Source: Delphinapterus leucas
Taxonomy: Eukaryota > Chordata > Mammalia > Artiodactyla > Monodontidae
DNA length: 64,000 nucleotides
Direction: 5' to 3'
Assembly (NCBI RefSeq): GCF_002288925.2
Contig: NW_022098008.1
Coordinates: forward strand, 6,531,607-6,595,606
Position numbers and translations under genes: made by a program. Under the pieces are notes generated by a model that was not told the origin of the DNA, searched no databases, and worked only from the letters and a program-made list of their open reading frames with translations. Below are positions 1-10,894 of the stretch, piece after piece (positions within the stretch are counted from its first letter, which is position 1; each line of letters opens with the position of its first letter).

Positions 1-203
1 CCGGACAAAATTCCCATCAATAATTTACCTAGAAAATCAAGATTAAGCAAAGTGAAATGAATTTAAGATAATAATTCTAGTAAAATCAAGAAAAATAGGA
101 ACATAAAATGAGCTAAATTAATATAAGTCTGAGTCGTCTGGAGATGTACTCATTGATTTCCTATTTAATTCAACAATTATTTTATTGTTATTCATAATAT
201 TTA

Positions 204-690
204 TTGAATAATACTATGGAAATACACAAAGAGGATCCACATGAGAAAGACACAAACTATTTATACAGAGCTTGCCATAGCAAAGGAGTCATTCACCATC
301 GCTTGTGTTTTGGCAGAGACTCAAAGGCAGGCAGAGGAGTGGGAAAGGTTTACAGGAAAAAAAAAAAAGAGGGCAGGTGTGCCCTGATCGGAGGCTGTTG
401 GCCTGGGGGGCGGGAGGTGGGCTAAGTAGAAGCAGGACATCCTGTATGATTGGTTACGGGTGCACGTTTTGCTTTCTCTCACTTGTCTTAAATTGGAAGC
501 AGGACAAAAATTGGGGCAGCTGCTCATTTAGGGCAGATGGTTCCAGGGGTTATCGTTTGGTTTCCAGGATCAGTCACTAGAGATAGTGGTCTGACTTCCT
601 ACAAGAAGGCCTCCTGGGCTGGTTGTGACAGAGGGTGGGTCAGAGTTCTATCTTTACATGGGGTCTGGCCCTTGCCCAGTTATTAATATA
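204..690. repeat. Possible ancient LTR-like interspersed repeat
   Basis: This stretch has higher GC than its flanks, an inverted CCAAT-like motif (tgattggttac, about 447) and an internal A-run near 357-369, and it ends just before a MIR. The composition and phrase style resemble a decayed endogenous retroviral LTR, but I cannot name a family or see clean TG...CA ends or a target duplication. The overlapping open frames (73, 91 and 68 codons) conflict with each other and look fortuitous. Confidence 0.3.
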
Positions 691-704
691 TATTGTCTCT
701 CATT

Positions 705-905
705 ACTCCATGGCAGGCACAGGCATGTAACATTCATTATGTTATTTAATCTAATTTAATCCCAATATGTTGCTGTGAAAATTTCTATTTTACAGAGTAA
801 GAAACCAAGGCTTCACCAGTTCAGATAATGTGTCTGACCCACAGGGTAAGTGATGGAGTCAGTGATAAGATTCAGGTCATCTGACCCCAAAGCCTGAGCT
901 CTGGA
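705..905 (-). repeat. MIR SINE remnant
   Basis: Read on the minus strand this follows the MIR consensus order. On the plus strand one sees the antisense landmarks: a 'ggcaggcacaggcatgtaac' phrase, 'tatttaatctaatttaatcc', 'attttacagagtaagaaacc', then 'aaagcctgagctctgg'. MIR is an ancient tRNA-derived SINE shared by all mammals. The copy is strongly diverged, as expected, and has no function visible in the sequence. Confidence 0.8.
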
Positions 906-2990
906 GATGGGTGGTAATTGTACGATTTGGAAATTGAGAAGTAACTGAGACCAGCTTGTCTGTCTGGTTTTTGTTTCCTGTTCTATTGGAGATTTCACTC
1001 CAGTCCTCTCTCTCACTGTGTCTTTCTTTTCAGAATATTAAATCAACTTCTACAGCAGAGGGTTAACCAAAAGGTCTACAGCCAAGCAAATAACCTGAAT
1101 GCATGAGTCTCCTGAATATAAGGCCATGGTAGGGAAGCGCCCATACCTGCCCAGAAAAAGAGTGCCTCATGCCCCCTGAGGCTTCCTCATTCATTTTATC
1201 AACAGTGCACTGAACGAATACCTTCCAGGCAGGAGCTCACAACTCTAGTACTAAAATCTGCAGTAAAATCAAGTGGGAAAAGAGCTCAACTAAAAGTTTG
1301 GTCAAAAGTATCGTTGCTTAAGAAGAATTTGAAGACCTTTTAATGCCCCTTCTGAATAAATAGATTTTAAACTGATATCCTTTAAAAATTCAAAAATAAA
1401 ATAATTTGAATGAAATAGCATAATTGGGAAATTATACAGAGCAGAAGTGGAATAAAAATTGGCTGGTATGAATATTCTAATTAGATGCCTCTTGAATTTT
1501 GTTGCTATCATAAGACTCTACGCTTTCAAAGGTTAAAGCACTTTGTTCTCTTCTGTTGTGGTAGGTCTGCAGCCACCACAGAATGAAAGTTAGGGACGCC
1601 AAGGAATTATGAACATATGCAAACTACTTAAACACTGCATTGCATTTTACAACCTGTTAACAGAAAAAAATGTTCAAATAATTTTCTTTGTTTAAATTGT
1701 AAAATATTCTAGGCTGAGTCAAAGATGACTAAGGATTATATTTACCAGTATTGGAGAATATTAGGGTGTAATGTAAATGGAGAGCCACAATTTGGAAATG
1801 CAATAGTGGTCCCTAAGCTGCTCACACAGCAACCACCCTTGGGAATCATCAGGGATAAGAGAGTCAATTTCACTTCTGTTATCTGTGCCTTAGATTCATG
1901 TTTTTTCACATTATGGTAAAGACATGAATGTGTACCAATTGTCCCCAGTAAATGGTTAGCGGAGAAATTTTGAAAAGGTAGGATTGCATTTAACTCAAGC
2001 TTTCAGCTTCCTTGGTCCAGGAAATGAGTAAGAGCGTCCTTGCTGGGGAAAATTCTTGTCAGCCTGTAGAGAGAAAATCATAGGAAGAGAGACAAGAGGT
2101 CTGTACGGATCCCAGGTCCACAGAAGGCTATGACGTGGCAAAGGTATGAAATGAAGCCGTCAGCATGTGCACAGAGGTAGGGTCAACCAACCAGGGCTGC
2201 ACCACAGAAGAGCTACACATTCTGAGTTGAGGGCCCCTGCTGCTTCGGTGGATGGTTGGAGACGAGAAATAGAAATGAACATAGGAGTGGATGATCACAT
2301 GTCACACTGTCCAAGACATTCCCAGTTTATAACCAATCATCCTGGAGTAATTATTATTAGTGCCCAAAGTGTCCTAGTTTAGCCTAAAGGTTGTATGGCT
2401 AATGACTAGGGTCTTACTCTACCTTTCGTGTCTGACCAGCCTGAATTCATCTGTGGTCCCCAGTGTCCCAAGTCCAGATACCTGATTTCTTCCATTCTCA
2501 GCACAGCCTGTGAAGGTCTGACTTTTCAAATGATCCTTGTTCATGAGTGCACCTGACAGATATAAAGGTAACACCAGGTGCACTCAAGAGACAATTCATC
2601 TACCTTTTTTGTTTGGGTATATTTACACCACTTCCATTATCTGATTCATAAACATTACAGATCTGGATGGAACGCCCTGTGAATTTCTGCTCCAGAGACC
2701 TGGGAAACCTGGTCCTCCGAGCAGTTTCTTCTTCTTTGTCTTACTTTCTGTTTATAACAAAACAAAAGCCCCAAAACTGGAGGCTCAATCTGAAACAGTA
2801 CTAATATACAAAATGTAAGCACATCTCCAGAGAGGGAGAAAAACTTTCCTCTCTACTCCTTTCAAATCCATTACTTTATTTAGACTCTGAAATAATTAAC
2901 CTTGATATGCCTCAGCAGTTCCCCTTCTGGTTATGGCCAAATATCTCACAATGACCAACCGTCTTGAATATTTCTACATAAAATCTGAAC
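906..2990. other. Unassigned non-coding stretch
   Basis: No exon, RNA gene or named repeat is recognised over this 2.1 kb. Open frames stay at or below 71 codons, lack family resemblance and lie in AT-rich DNA. One pyrimidine-tract/AG that looks like a splice acceptor occurs on the minus strand near 2057-2080, but nothing supports an exon next to it. Confidence 0.4.
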
Positions 2991-2994
2991 AAAG

Positions 2995-3640
2995 TACACA
3001 AAACAACACCTTAGAGGAACTGGAGGGTGACCAAAAGGAAGCAAATAGTATAGTGTGAAGTTCAAGTTTCTTTTTTCTTTCCTCTTCTTTTTTTAAAGCT
3101 TTTTACCAGAAAGCAGGCTTTAGTCACCTGCCTATAAGGTGTCTAAAACTCACATAGAAACCTGCTGTATTACAGGCTTGAGGAATCAGAGGACAGATTT
3201 CGGGGAAACTACAGCAGCTAGAAGGTAATGGGGGGAAATCCCTGAAAGGAGAGACTTAGATGGAGAGCTGCAGATTTGGGATATCAACTCCACACTAAGC
3301 TCTTACTGGTCCCGAACCCCTCCTGTGCACACAGATCACAAGCAGCATAGCTAATGTTGTAAGAACTGAACAGAGATTTTGGGCGCTACCCACCAGGAGG
3401 AAGACAGTGCTTGGAGTTTGAGTCCAATCAAGTTAACTGCCTGTGAAAACAAAAAAATCAAGACCTGCCAGAGGAACATAACAGAAGAGTTTCTATGCCA
3501 TATTATTCACAATGACCAAGACACAATCCAAAATTACCAGACTTACAAAGAAAGAGGAAAATGTGACCCCTATTCAAGGGAAAATGTGACCAATGGAGAC
3601 TTCATGCCCTGCAGAGTTAGGAAGAAGAAGTGGAAAAAGC
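2995..3640 (+). mobile_element. Old L1 5' region fragment (L1M-type)
   Basis: The run 'ccttagaggaactggag', 'gcaggctttagtcacctgcc', 'acaatccaaaattaccag' and 'gaggaaaatgtgacccctat' in this order is typical of the 5'UTR/ORF1-proximal part of ancient mammalian L1M elements in sense orientation. A 115-codon frame (3379-3726) crosses it but does not resemble L1 ORF1 and is probably fortuitous. Subfamily and exact ends are uncertain. Confidence 0.6.
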
Positions 3641-3644
3641 AAAC

Positions 3645-5699
3645 ACACTTAGCTAGAACCATGGGATTCTCTGACACAGAGAGCTGGACAGAACCCTCTA
3701 CTCAGATATCCACATCACACTTCTAATTTTTAAAAGTCCACTATTGAAGGGTACTCAATTCAAGCCCTCATTGATTAATACATTACTCTTTACTATCAGC
3801 AGCAGAGGACAAGGAAAGTGGGACCACACCTGGATGGAAAAAGGGAGAGAAGATTTTATGTTTCCTTGGTTATGTAAGCTTGCTTTGAACTTGCCTGTGC
3901 CTGGTGACATGTGGCATTTAAAAGAGCTGCTGGAGGAGAACTCCTGAGTTATGATGATTGTGCTGCTCATTAACTTCTCTGAGGAAGACTTTGGAGGTGA
4001 TCTAATTCAACCTCATCATCTAAAAATTAGTCTTAGAAAAGTTTCAGTGACAGGGCTAGAAGATCACACTTGGATCCCTAGCACTTTGTGCTTCAGCAAC
4101 CTTCCATTTATTATTTCATTCATTTCATTGCATTTTTTATTGCATGCCTTCAATGTAACAACTATTCTGGGATCTGGGTGTTAAAATGAACAAGGAAGAT
4201 GAGGTCCCTGCATTAAATCTACTCTTGACATTCTGCCTCCAAAGCTGCCTTTTCCTGGTTTAGACTGTTAGACCCTTATCTCTTAAGATTCTTTCAGTAC
4301 GATTTTCACTTCTCATGAAAGGTTTCTATTTGTTCATTTCACTTACATGGTATTACCTCCCCCAGATTAATCCATAAGAATCTAAATAAAGCTAGACATT
4401 TCATTAGGCAAAAGAGCTGCCATTTGGTCCTTTCCTATGACTTAGTGGCCGGGTATCATTCCCTTTCTTTTATGATGCTTCAACAATTGCTGGTCTATGT
4501 ACTGTCTGTTTCACTGAAGGCAATTTGAATAAATATTATCAGATACAGCAGTTTAAAAGTTTTTTATGTCAAAGTCACAAAAATATGGAACATTTCTTAC
4601 CTACTATCTTGGGGGCAGCATAAGAAACTAAGTTGTTGTACAGAATGTAATTTCTTTTCAAAATTCCTTTTAACATTAAAATCCATTGTGGTTTAATGGA
4701 AATTTGCTTTCCAAAATTAAAAACATATGATTGTAAATGCTTTCATGATAATTTCTCTACTCTGTTGGAAACTGACCATTTACCGTAAAGGACATATGTC
4801 ATTTTTGCAATCCACCATCCATCACCACTTCTTTTAGTAACAGCTTTTTCAGGAACTCTCCCTTTATTGGATGCATGTGGACCAAACCACATCCATCACC
4901 CCACTTACCCTGTAATGATACCCTGGAGCAGAGGGACACTCAGGATCAGAGCATCCCACAGAGGTCTCTGGAGATGCTGAACCTGCTGATTCAGTTTCCT
5001 CTTTCATCTTATTATTTAAATCATAGCCTTATAAAAACATCCTGTATCCTTGATTTAACCAGAGTTTATTTCTATTTCTTAAAACTGAAAAATTCTTAGT
5101 CATCCATAAACTCCTGTTTCTTCACTTAAATATTATTACTTAAAGCCAATGTTAATATCACCTATAAGTGTGTAAATCTGAATTTAACTGAGTGAATAAA
5201 TTTGATATAGGTTATTTTCTTACCTTTGCAACTTAGTATAAAGGGAGAAAGTCTTCTTTGTAATTCTACTGTATACAAATGATCACTTCTTTCTTGGCAA
5301 AACGCAGCACAAATGTTGAATATTTTATAAATCCCCTCACTAATTCTCTAGTTAAAATAAAACTTAGGAAGAGTTAAGCAGCAAACTTTAAAACAGTGAA
5401 ATTGCTGAAAATATCTATGCAGTGACTACAATTACTACTGCTGCTGAAGCTACTGCTAACTAGATAAGACAATTCATTGGTCATCTACTATGTGCTTAGT
5501 ATTATTGTAAATACTCCCACAGTACAAAATTGTAGGCTTAGATCATAAACTCAAGGAACTTTCACTGACTAAAGGGGAAAAATAGCATAAAATCAGAGGC
5601 ATGTTAATTTGGGTTTTCAAGTTGAAAAGGACATTTTGATAAGTAAAAATTAAATTGTTTTTTCAATGTTGAATACAATAGGATAGATGGTGAAGAAAA
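3645..5699. other. Unassigned AT-rich stretch with faint old-repeat traces
   Basis: Nothing gene-like is visible. At 4100-4215 the phrases 'aacaactattctgggatctg' and 'aaaatgaacaaggaagatga' recall a common ancient mammalian repeat, and 5470-5520 has a similar faint trace. Both are too diverged to place in a family. Confidence 0.35.
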
Positions 5700-5781
5700 T
5701 ATTGGGTTGGACAAAACTTCATTGAAATTTTCCATTACATCTTACAGAAAAACCCGAACGAACTTTTTGGCCAACCAAATA
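5700..5781. mobile_element. Mariner-type MITE (palindromic, TA-flanked)
   Basis: An 80-bp near-palindrome begins 'tattgggttgg' and ends 'ccaaccaaata', with TA dinucleotides at both borders as expected for a Tc1/mariner target duplication. The right arm, including 'aaaaacccgaacgaac' and 'ttttggccaacc', matches the small mariner-derived repeat abundant in cetartiodactyls. It carries no transposase. The RNA could fold into a long imperfect hairpin, although the left arm is more mutated than the right. Confidence 0.75.
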
Positions 5782-5954
5782 TTTGGAAAAGCAGTGTCTA
5801 TGAATGAAGAAATTGAGGTTTGACGACTCCCACCGCATAATATCAGGATGTATAATTTGCACAAACATATGCATACAGACTGACTAGTTCCCTGTGGCTT
5901 AAATAAGACTATTAGTTCCATTAGCATAAAAACATTTAAATAACAAAGGATTAG

Positions 5955-6066
5955 TTGTGTCATTTCAGATCACACAGCTAGGTAAAAATAGAAAAAAAAA
6001 AAAAAAAAAAAGACCACCTAGGCTTCCTGGTTGAAAGCTGTACTCTTTTAGGTTATGCCATGCTTC
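5955..6066 (-). repeat. MIR remnant split by an A22-type run
   Basis: Antisense MIR landmarks flank a homopolymer: 'cagatcacacagctagg' before it and 'cctaggcttcctggttgaaa' plus 'ctgtactctttt' after it. The A-run of about 22 bases (5990-6011) sits where MIR normally has a short A-containing segment, so it looks like a homopolymer expansion inside the element or a very short tail-like insertion. Confidence 0.6.
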
Positions 6067-6109
6067 TCAAACTTGAAAACTGATCTTTTTTTAAGAAAAA
6101 AAATTTCCA

Positions 6110-6356
6110 AAACCAACCAAAAGAATCTTTATTAATGTATTCATATTAATTCATGGTACAATATGCTACAACAAAGGTGTACACTGATTTGCGTTCTTGT
6201 GCCTACATTTTCATAGAGGAGATGACATTGTCTCCTTCTTTCCAAAATGTGAAACTGGATGGCCACCACTCAAGGCTCTACTTTCTTCACTATCCAATTT
6301 AGCTGAAGAAGAGTCTTGCTGAAACTCCATTGCTGACTCTTCAAGTCTTTTCATTT
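6110..6356 (-). CDS. Candidate terminal exon (C-terminal coding + 3'UTR), unidentified
   Basis: On the minus strand an intron-like T-rich stretch ends in CAG at 6357-6359. The next base opens a frame of 48 full codons starting with two bases of a split codon and ending in TGA at 6211-6213. The peptide is hydrophilic and Ser/Glu-rich, with the tail FGKKETMSSPL. About 80 nt after the stop lies AATAAA (minus strand, 6128-6133), followed by a G/U-rich tract (ttttggttggttttgg), which is how a genomic polyadenylation site looks; a retrocopy would normally lack it and carry an A-tail instead. In the same frame a stop occurs just upstream of the acceptor (about 6367-6369), consistent with intron. I do not recognise the protein. 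Alternatives are a 5'-truncated retrocopy or chance; no donor partner exon is secure. Confidence 0.3.
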
Positions 6357-6399
6357 CTGCATGTATTTATAAAATAAAAAGATCAAGACATCTCTTTCC

Positions 6400-7403
6400 C
6401 AACTTAATGAACCATAGAAAAACATTCTCCAAGTTCCCTCCAAAAAGCCAGACATCCCACAGGCTACTCATCATTTCTGATAAGGTCAAACTTCTGGTCA
6501 AAGGCCCTGCCCTTCGCTCCATATACATAGAAAGATGGAGATATGGATACATATCTACATATAGAGAGTGTCAAGATTTAAAATACCCAGTAGAAACAGG
6601 AATTGAACACAATCCAGTCGTGGCAGGATAACAGAGCCCGCTTCCCTATATAGAGTGCGGACTTCACTCTGTGTTCTATTTTTGAGTAGAAGCTGAAAAT
6701 GGTCTCCTCCATACTTGGGGTTTCCGCTAGAAACAAGCTGCTCATCTATCCTGGGAGAGGCAAAAACCCGTGCATGACAGGAACTGGGTACCCCCAAGTG
6801 TTGGCTCAAAATTAGAGCTGAGAGAGCCTGTCTCTGGGGGGCAGAACAAGAATCTTAACACATGACCCACCCTTGCCCTGCCTTTCATTTCCACTAGAGA
6901 ATTATGCAAGTAAACTTACATTATGCCTGATTTTCTCTGAGTTTTTTCCTTTAGAACTTCTGTGAATGTGTTTTTGCTATTCAATACTATATCAATAAAG
7001 TGTAATTAGTTCCCATACTTGGAGTTTTCAACATAATTTTCCATCAACTTTTGCTTTATTTTTTAGAGCTGCAGAAGTGGGAAAAGTGTTTTCTCATATA
7101 CACATTCACACATTCCCCCAAGCCTAAGGCTTAATTAGCCTTCACTTTTGTATGTTTTCTGTCAAAGCCCAGCTCTGATACATTCACTGCAGCAGCCTCC
7201 ACAACCACGCAGTCGTTCCTTCAGAAGTGAGTAAATATGTGCCCTCCAGACACAATTCTCAGTCATTTCAGGGTTGACCAGATATTAGAAGTTATGTTTA
7301 AAAGTTAACTCTAGTCTGCTCCTCCTTATTTAATTTATTTGAAAGTAATTTATTTGTTCTATATACATTCTACAGTTGTATGAATCGTATGAAAACATCT
7401 TTA
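6400..7403. other. Unassigned non-coding stretch
   Basis: If the minus-strand exon-like segment at 6110-6356 is real, this would be its upstream intron. No named repeat is recognised. Overlapping 60-84 codon frames around 6370-6810 run on both strands and show no domain. Confidence 0.35.
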
Positions 7404-7887
7404 TATTAGTGTCCTATTGCTGTCATAACAAATTCTACAGCCTTAGTGGCTTAAAACAGTGCCCACTTATTATCTTAAAGTTCTGGAGATCAGAAGTCCC
7501 AAATGGGTCTCACTGTACTAAAATTGAGGTGTCAACAGAACTGCCTTCCTTCTAGGAAAGAAACTGTTACGTGCCTTTTCCAGCTTCCAGAGGCTACCTG
7601 TTCCTTGATTCATGGCCCCTTCTTTCATCTTTAAAACCAGCAGAGTAGCATCTTCAAACCTCTCCGACCCTGATGTCTTCTGTCTCCTCTTCCACATTTA
7701 AGGACCTTGTGATTGGACCCACCCAAATCATCCAGGATAATCTCCTTATTTTAAGGGCATCTACTTAACCACTTTAATTCTATCTACAACTTTAATTCCC
7801 CTTTGTCATGTAACATACATATTCCTGGGTTCCAGGGACTACGATGTGGACCCTTTGGGAGAGGGGGACATTGTTTTGCCCAACACA
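7404..7887 (-). mobile_element. MLT1-type MaLR solitary LTR
   Basis: The plus strand shows the antisense MLT1 order: 'tattagtgtcctattgctgt', 'cataacaaattctacagcct', 'agtggcttaaaacagtg', 'gttctggagatcagaagtcc', 'aatcatccaggataatctcc', ending 'ttttgcccaacaca'. Read on the minus strand it starts TG, as an LTR should. MLT1 LTRs derive from ancient non-autonomous ERVL-related elements. No internal retroviral sequence is attached, so it is a solo LTR. Confidence 0.85.
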
Positions 7888-8918
7888 AACTTAGTGGCTA
7901 TCCTTTGGTTCATCTTATTTCTGTGCACAAATTAATGTTATTGGAGTCACTGCATAATTTTGTCTTTATGCTCTTTTGCTGCAACCAAGGTTACCAAATA
8001 AATGTTTCTATTTGATGCAGATATCACAAGTTGCTATGAGCATGGTTATTTGTAAACTTTTTTTAATGACTACTTATTTTTATTGTTTTCATTAGACTTA
8101 GATTTCTCTCCAGTCCCCTAGCTTCACATAGCATGTAGATTTGATGTCCTCACTTGCACTATCATCATATCCATTTTCATAGACAAAAACATGAGGCACA
8201 GACTCTTTCAGAATTCAGTGTTGTGCTGAAGTTATGGTTCTTATAGGTTCTGCTGAAGACAATTTAATTTCACTGTATCTTAATTTACTAGAAACAGTGA
8301 TACAAAATAAGATCCGGTTGAACACCTGGGGTGTCAAATCAGGGTGATGAAGATGGAGTGAAAGTCAAGATGCCCTTGGTATTAGTCAAGCCTGGACATT
8401 TAATTTCCCAAAATGTGTGATCATGAATTTTCTCTAACACATAACGGTGTCCTTCCTATTGTGAATAATTGTGTTACTTTCATGTGAGAGGAACATGCTT
8501 ACGTCCTGAGCAATCCCATCCGCGTTATCTACTTCATTGTTATCTAGTTCTTACCTCCGTGACACCTGAGTTCACAGGTTTTCCAGCCCCTCGATTTTCA
8601 CATCTGCTTTCTTCTATTCATTCTCTTTTCCTTCAGTTAAACAAAAATCACTAGATTTAGAGTATCATAATGATACCCTACCTTATCTACAAAAGGCTGG
8701 ACACTGCCCACTACCTGTGCCATGACGGTGAATTCCACCCTGTGTGTCTGCAGTGTGCTGAGATAGAGTGGTCGTCACAAAACATCAGCCTACATTTTGT
8801 GCACATTCAAGTGATGTGGGGATAGGCATTCCTAGGATATGATTTCAACACATGGAATGGTTCATTATTAAAAGTAGAAAGGGTGAACATTCTCCTGTTT
8901 GTTCATTCATTCATTCAC
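7888..8918. other. Unassigned non-coding stretch
   Basis: No gene or family is recognised. Two short open frames (70 and 61 codons at 7803-8015 and 8469-8654) have no similarity I can recognise; the first overlaps the MLT1 LTR end. Confidence 0.35.
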
Positions 8919-9126
8919 TTTTTTAAATATATATTTTGATTTTCATTATGTCTTGTGGATCATTTTTAAAGTCTTTATTGAATTTGTTACAATATTGCTT
9001 CTGTCTTATTTTTTGGTTTTTTTGGCTGCAAGGCATGTGAGAGCCTAGCTCCCCAACCAGGGATTGAACCCACACCCCCTGCATTGGAAGGCGAAGTCTT
9101 AACCACTGGATGGCCAGGGAAGTCCC
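8919..9126 (-). mobile_element. tRNA-derived SINE (CHR/Bov-tA class)
   Basis: The antisense copy ends with 'atggccagggaagtccc' (the complement of the tRNA-like head) and contains 'ccagggattgaacccacacc', the complement of a B box. The 3' part reads 'agtctttattgaatttgtta' next to a T-rich tail. Target-site duplications flank it: 'tgttcattcattcattcac' at 8900-8918 and 'tgttcattcatttac' at 9127-9141. It would have been transcribed by RNA polymerase III from the head. It is an older, diverged subtype compared with the copies at 15.4 and 59.1 kb. Confidence 0.85.
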
Positions 9127-9150
9127 TGTTCATTCATTTACTTGTTTTGA

Positions 9151-9180
9151 GTCCTAAACACTGGACTGCCAGGAAATTCC
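9151..9180 (-). mobile_element. Orphan 30-bp SINE head
   Basis: The segment 'cctaaacactggactgccag' followed by 'gaaattccc' is the complement of the first 30 nt of the same SINE family, lying only 24 bp beyond the full copy. It is flanked by similar words (tacttgttttga and tactcattttga) that could be a duplicated target. SINEs normally lose their 5' end, so a copy with only the 5' head suggests internal deletion of an earlier insertion. Confidence 0.55.
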
Positions 9181-10724
9181 CCTACTCATTTTGAATCTAG
9201 TTGTCAGGAAAGACCTGCTGTGCACGCCACAGACCATGTTAGATATAATGGATATAAGAATGAGTGAGATAAAATCTTTTCTTTCATGAAGAACAGAGTC
9301 TAAAAGAGGGAAAATAGAAATTCAATAGACAGAAAAATAGTCTACAGGCTAAAGCTGCCTTGTGTCACTTCCTTTCTTCAGTTGGCTCTCTCATTATTCT
9401 CAGTTCTGCAGTAATGTTGGTCCTTGGATCTAACACAATGGACATTCCCAATGGAAATGAGATAAAAATGAACATAAGAGCTTAGGAAATGTTAACTTAT
9501 GGTTGAGAGTAAGGAGGCAAAGATCTAAGGTGTTTTCTTAAAATCCAACTTCAGATAACATCACTGTTATCAACTTTCATAAAGTTTAAAAGTCTCTTAA
9601 ATCAATTAAGGCATGATGGACTCCCTAATTTTAAGAATTAATTTTTATTTACCACAAAATATTTTAATGAACAGGCTCACACATGACCTTCCATATAAGG
9701 AGAGTCTATATTTAAGCGAAGCGATGACTTTCTAGAACTGGAATGAGCATCCATATTTGAAATTAGAATGCAGGTAAAACTTTCTTCCCCACTTGAGTCT
9801 CAGGAAAGCACATGGTGTGAAGTTAGCCCATTCTAATAAGCTACTTATGCCAGTTTCCTGAAGTCAAAAGACGTGAAGAAATGATCTTCCTTCTTTCCTT
9901 CTTCAGGACCCAGTGGGAAGCTGGCTGGCCCTTCTCCGAATTAAGCCATCACTTTTTACCACTTTTCTGGAACTTATCAATGTCCCTCTGGTGTTCTTAC
10001 ATAAACACATAATAAAGTTTGGGCTTCCGCAGGACAGAGTCTGTGATCATCTCGGATCCCAAAGAGCCCCCCTGACAGGGGTTGACTCTCTGAGGTTGAC
10101 TCTCCACCGTGGCTTCTTGAATGTGAAAGGACTAGTTCCAGGATCCTCACGGATGCTTTAATCCCAACCCATCCTCAACAGGGCAACAGCTGTCAGTGAA
10201 CAGATCCTTCTTAAGAGAAAATTCTTCCAGAACTTAAAAAAAAGCTGGTATTTTTACTTGTCGCAATGCACAATTGTGCTCCACAGATCTGCTCTCTGCT
10301 TTTTTGATAAAATACACTTGGCTCAGTCTACAGGCACCTCTTTACTTCAACACTCCTGGTTCCCTAAAATCCTCCAAACCCACATCAAGTGCAACAGAGC
10401 TTCACAGACTTGTGCACAACCCAAAGGACAAGTGTATTGATACATCTCTTTAATCCAGATGGAAGATCAGTCTTTTATGTAGGCAACTAGGAGAAGTATG
10501 ATGACAGCCCCAAGCATGGGGCATGGGTGTCTGTGGCTTCACGCAACCCAGAGCACTTCATGCCCTTTGCCTGGCTGAATCAAGAGGGGGGACCTTAGGG
10601 ACCTGAGTGACACTGATAGGAGGGAGACAGCCGGCATAGACCCTCCCACACAGGCTGCTACAATGTGTGTTAGGCGAGATGCACACCCAGGAGACCCCAT
10701 CCCAGGACACTGAATTTAAGAAGA
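9181..10724. other. Unassigned stretch with one exon-like patch
   Basis: At 9886-9907 a long pyrimidine tract ends in 'cttcttcag', and an 82-codon frame continues to a TAA at 10159-10161. AATAAA occurs inside that frame near 10010. The AATAAA plus GC-rich downstream sequence also resembles the R/U5 part of a retroviral LTR, so I do not call an exon. The rest (9181-9885 and 10165-10724) shows no family I can name. Confidence 0.3.
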
Positions 10725-10890
10725 GTGGGTCCCAGCCCTAACTCTGCCTGAGTGAGACCTGGGACCTGGAAGGTCACTTTGCCACTCCTGCCTCAGTTTC
10801 CTCAGGGGTGGAATGATGGGGCTGTAACCAGATTAGCTCCAAAGGCAATGCAAGCTGTGGTACTTTGTTCTTTAAAAACATTAGGGACCA
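10725..10890 (+). repeat. MIR SINE remnant
   Basis: Sense MIR phrases are present in order: 'actctgcctgagtgagacct', 'ggaaggtcactttgcc', then 'cctcagtttcctcagg' and 'gtggaatgatggggctgtaa'. The copy is heavily diverged and lacks both ends. Confidence 0.7.
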
Positions 10891-10894
10891 ACAC

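Noticed and set aside
2045..2080. Minus-strand splice acceptor and exon
   Set aside because: A good pyrimidine tract but only a 22-codon open frame and no AATAAA or donor nearby; such tracts are common by chance in this window.
8140..8240. MIR remnant
   Set aside because: Only 'ccattttcatagacaaaaac' and 'atgaggcacagac' resemble MIR; the following consensus words are missing.
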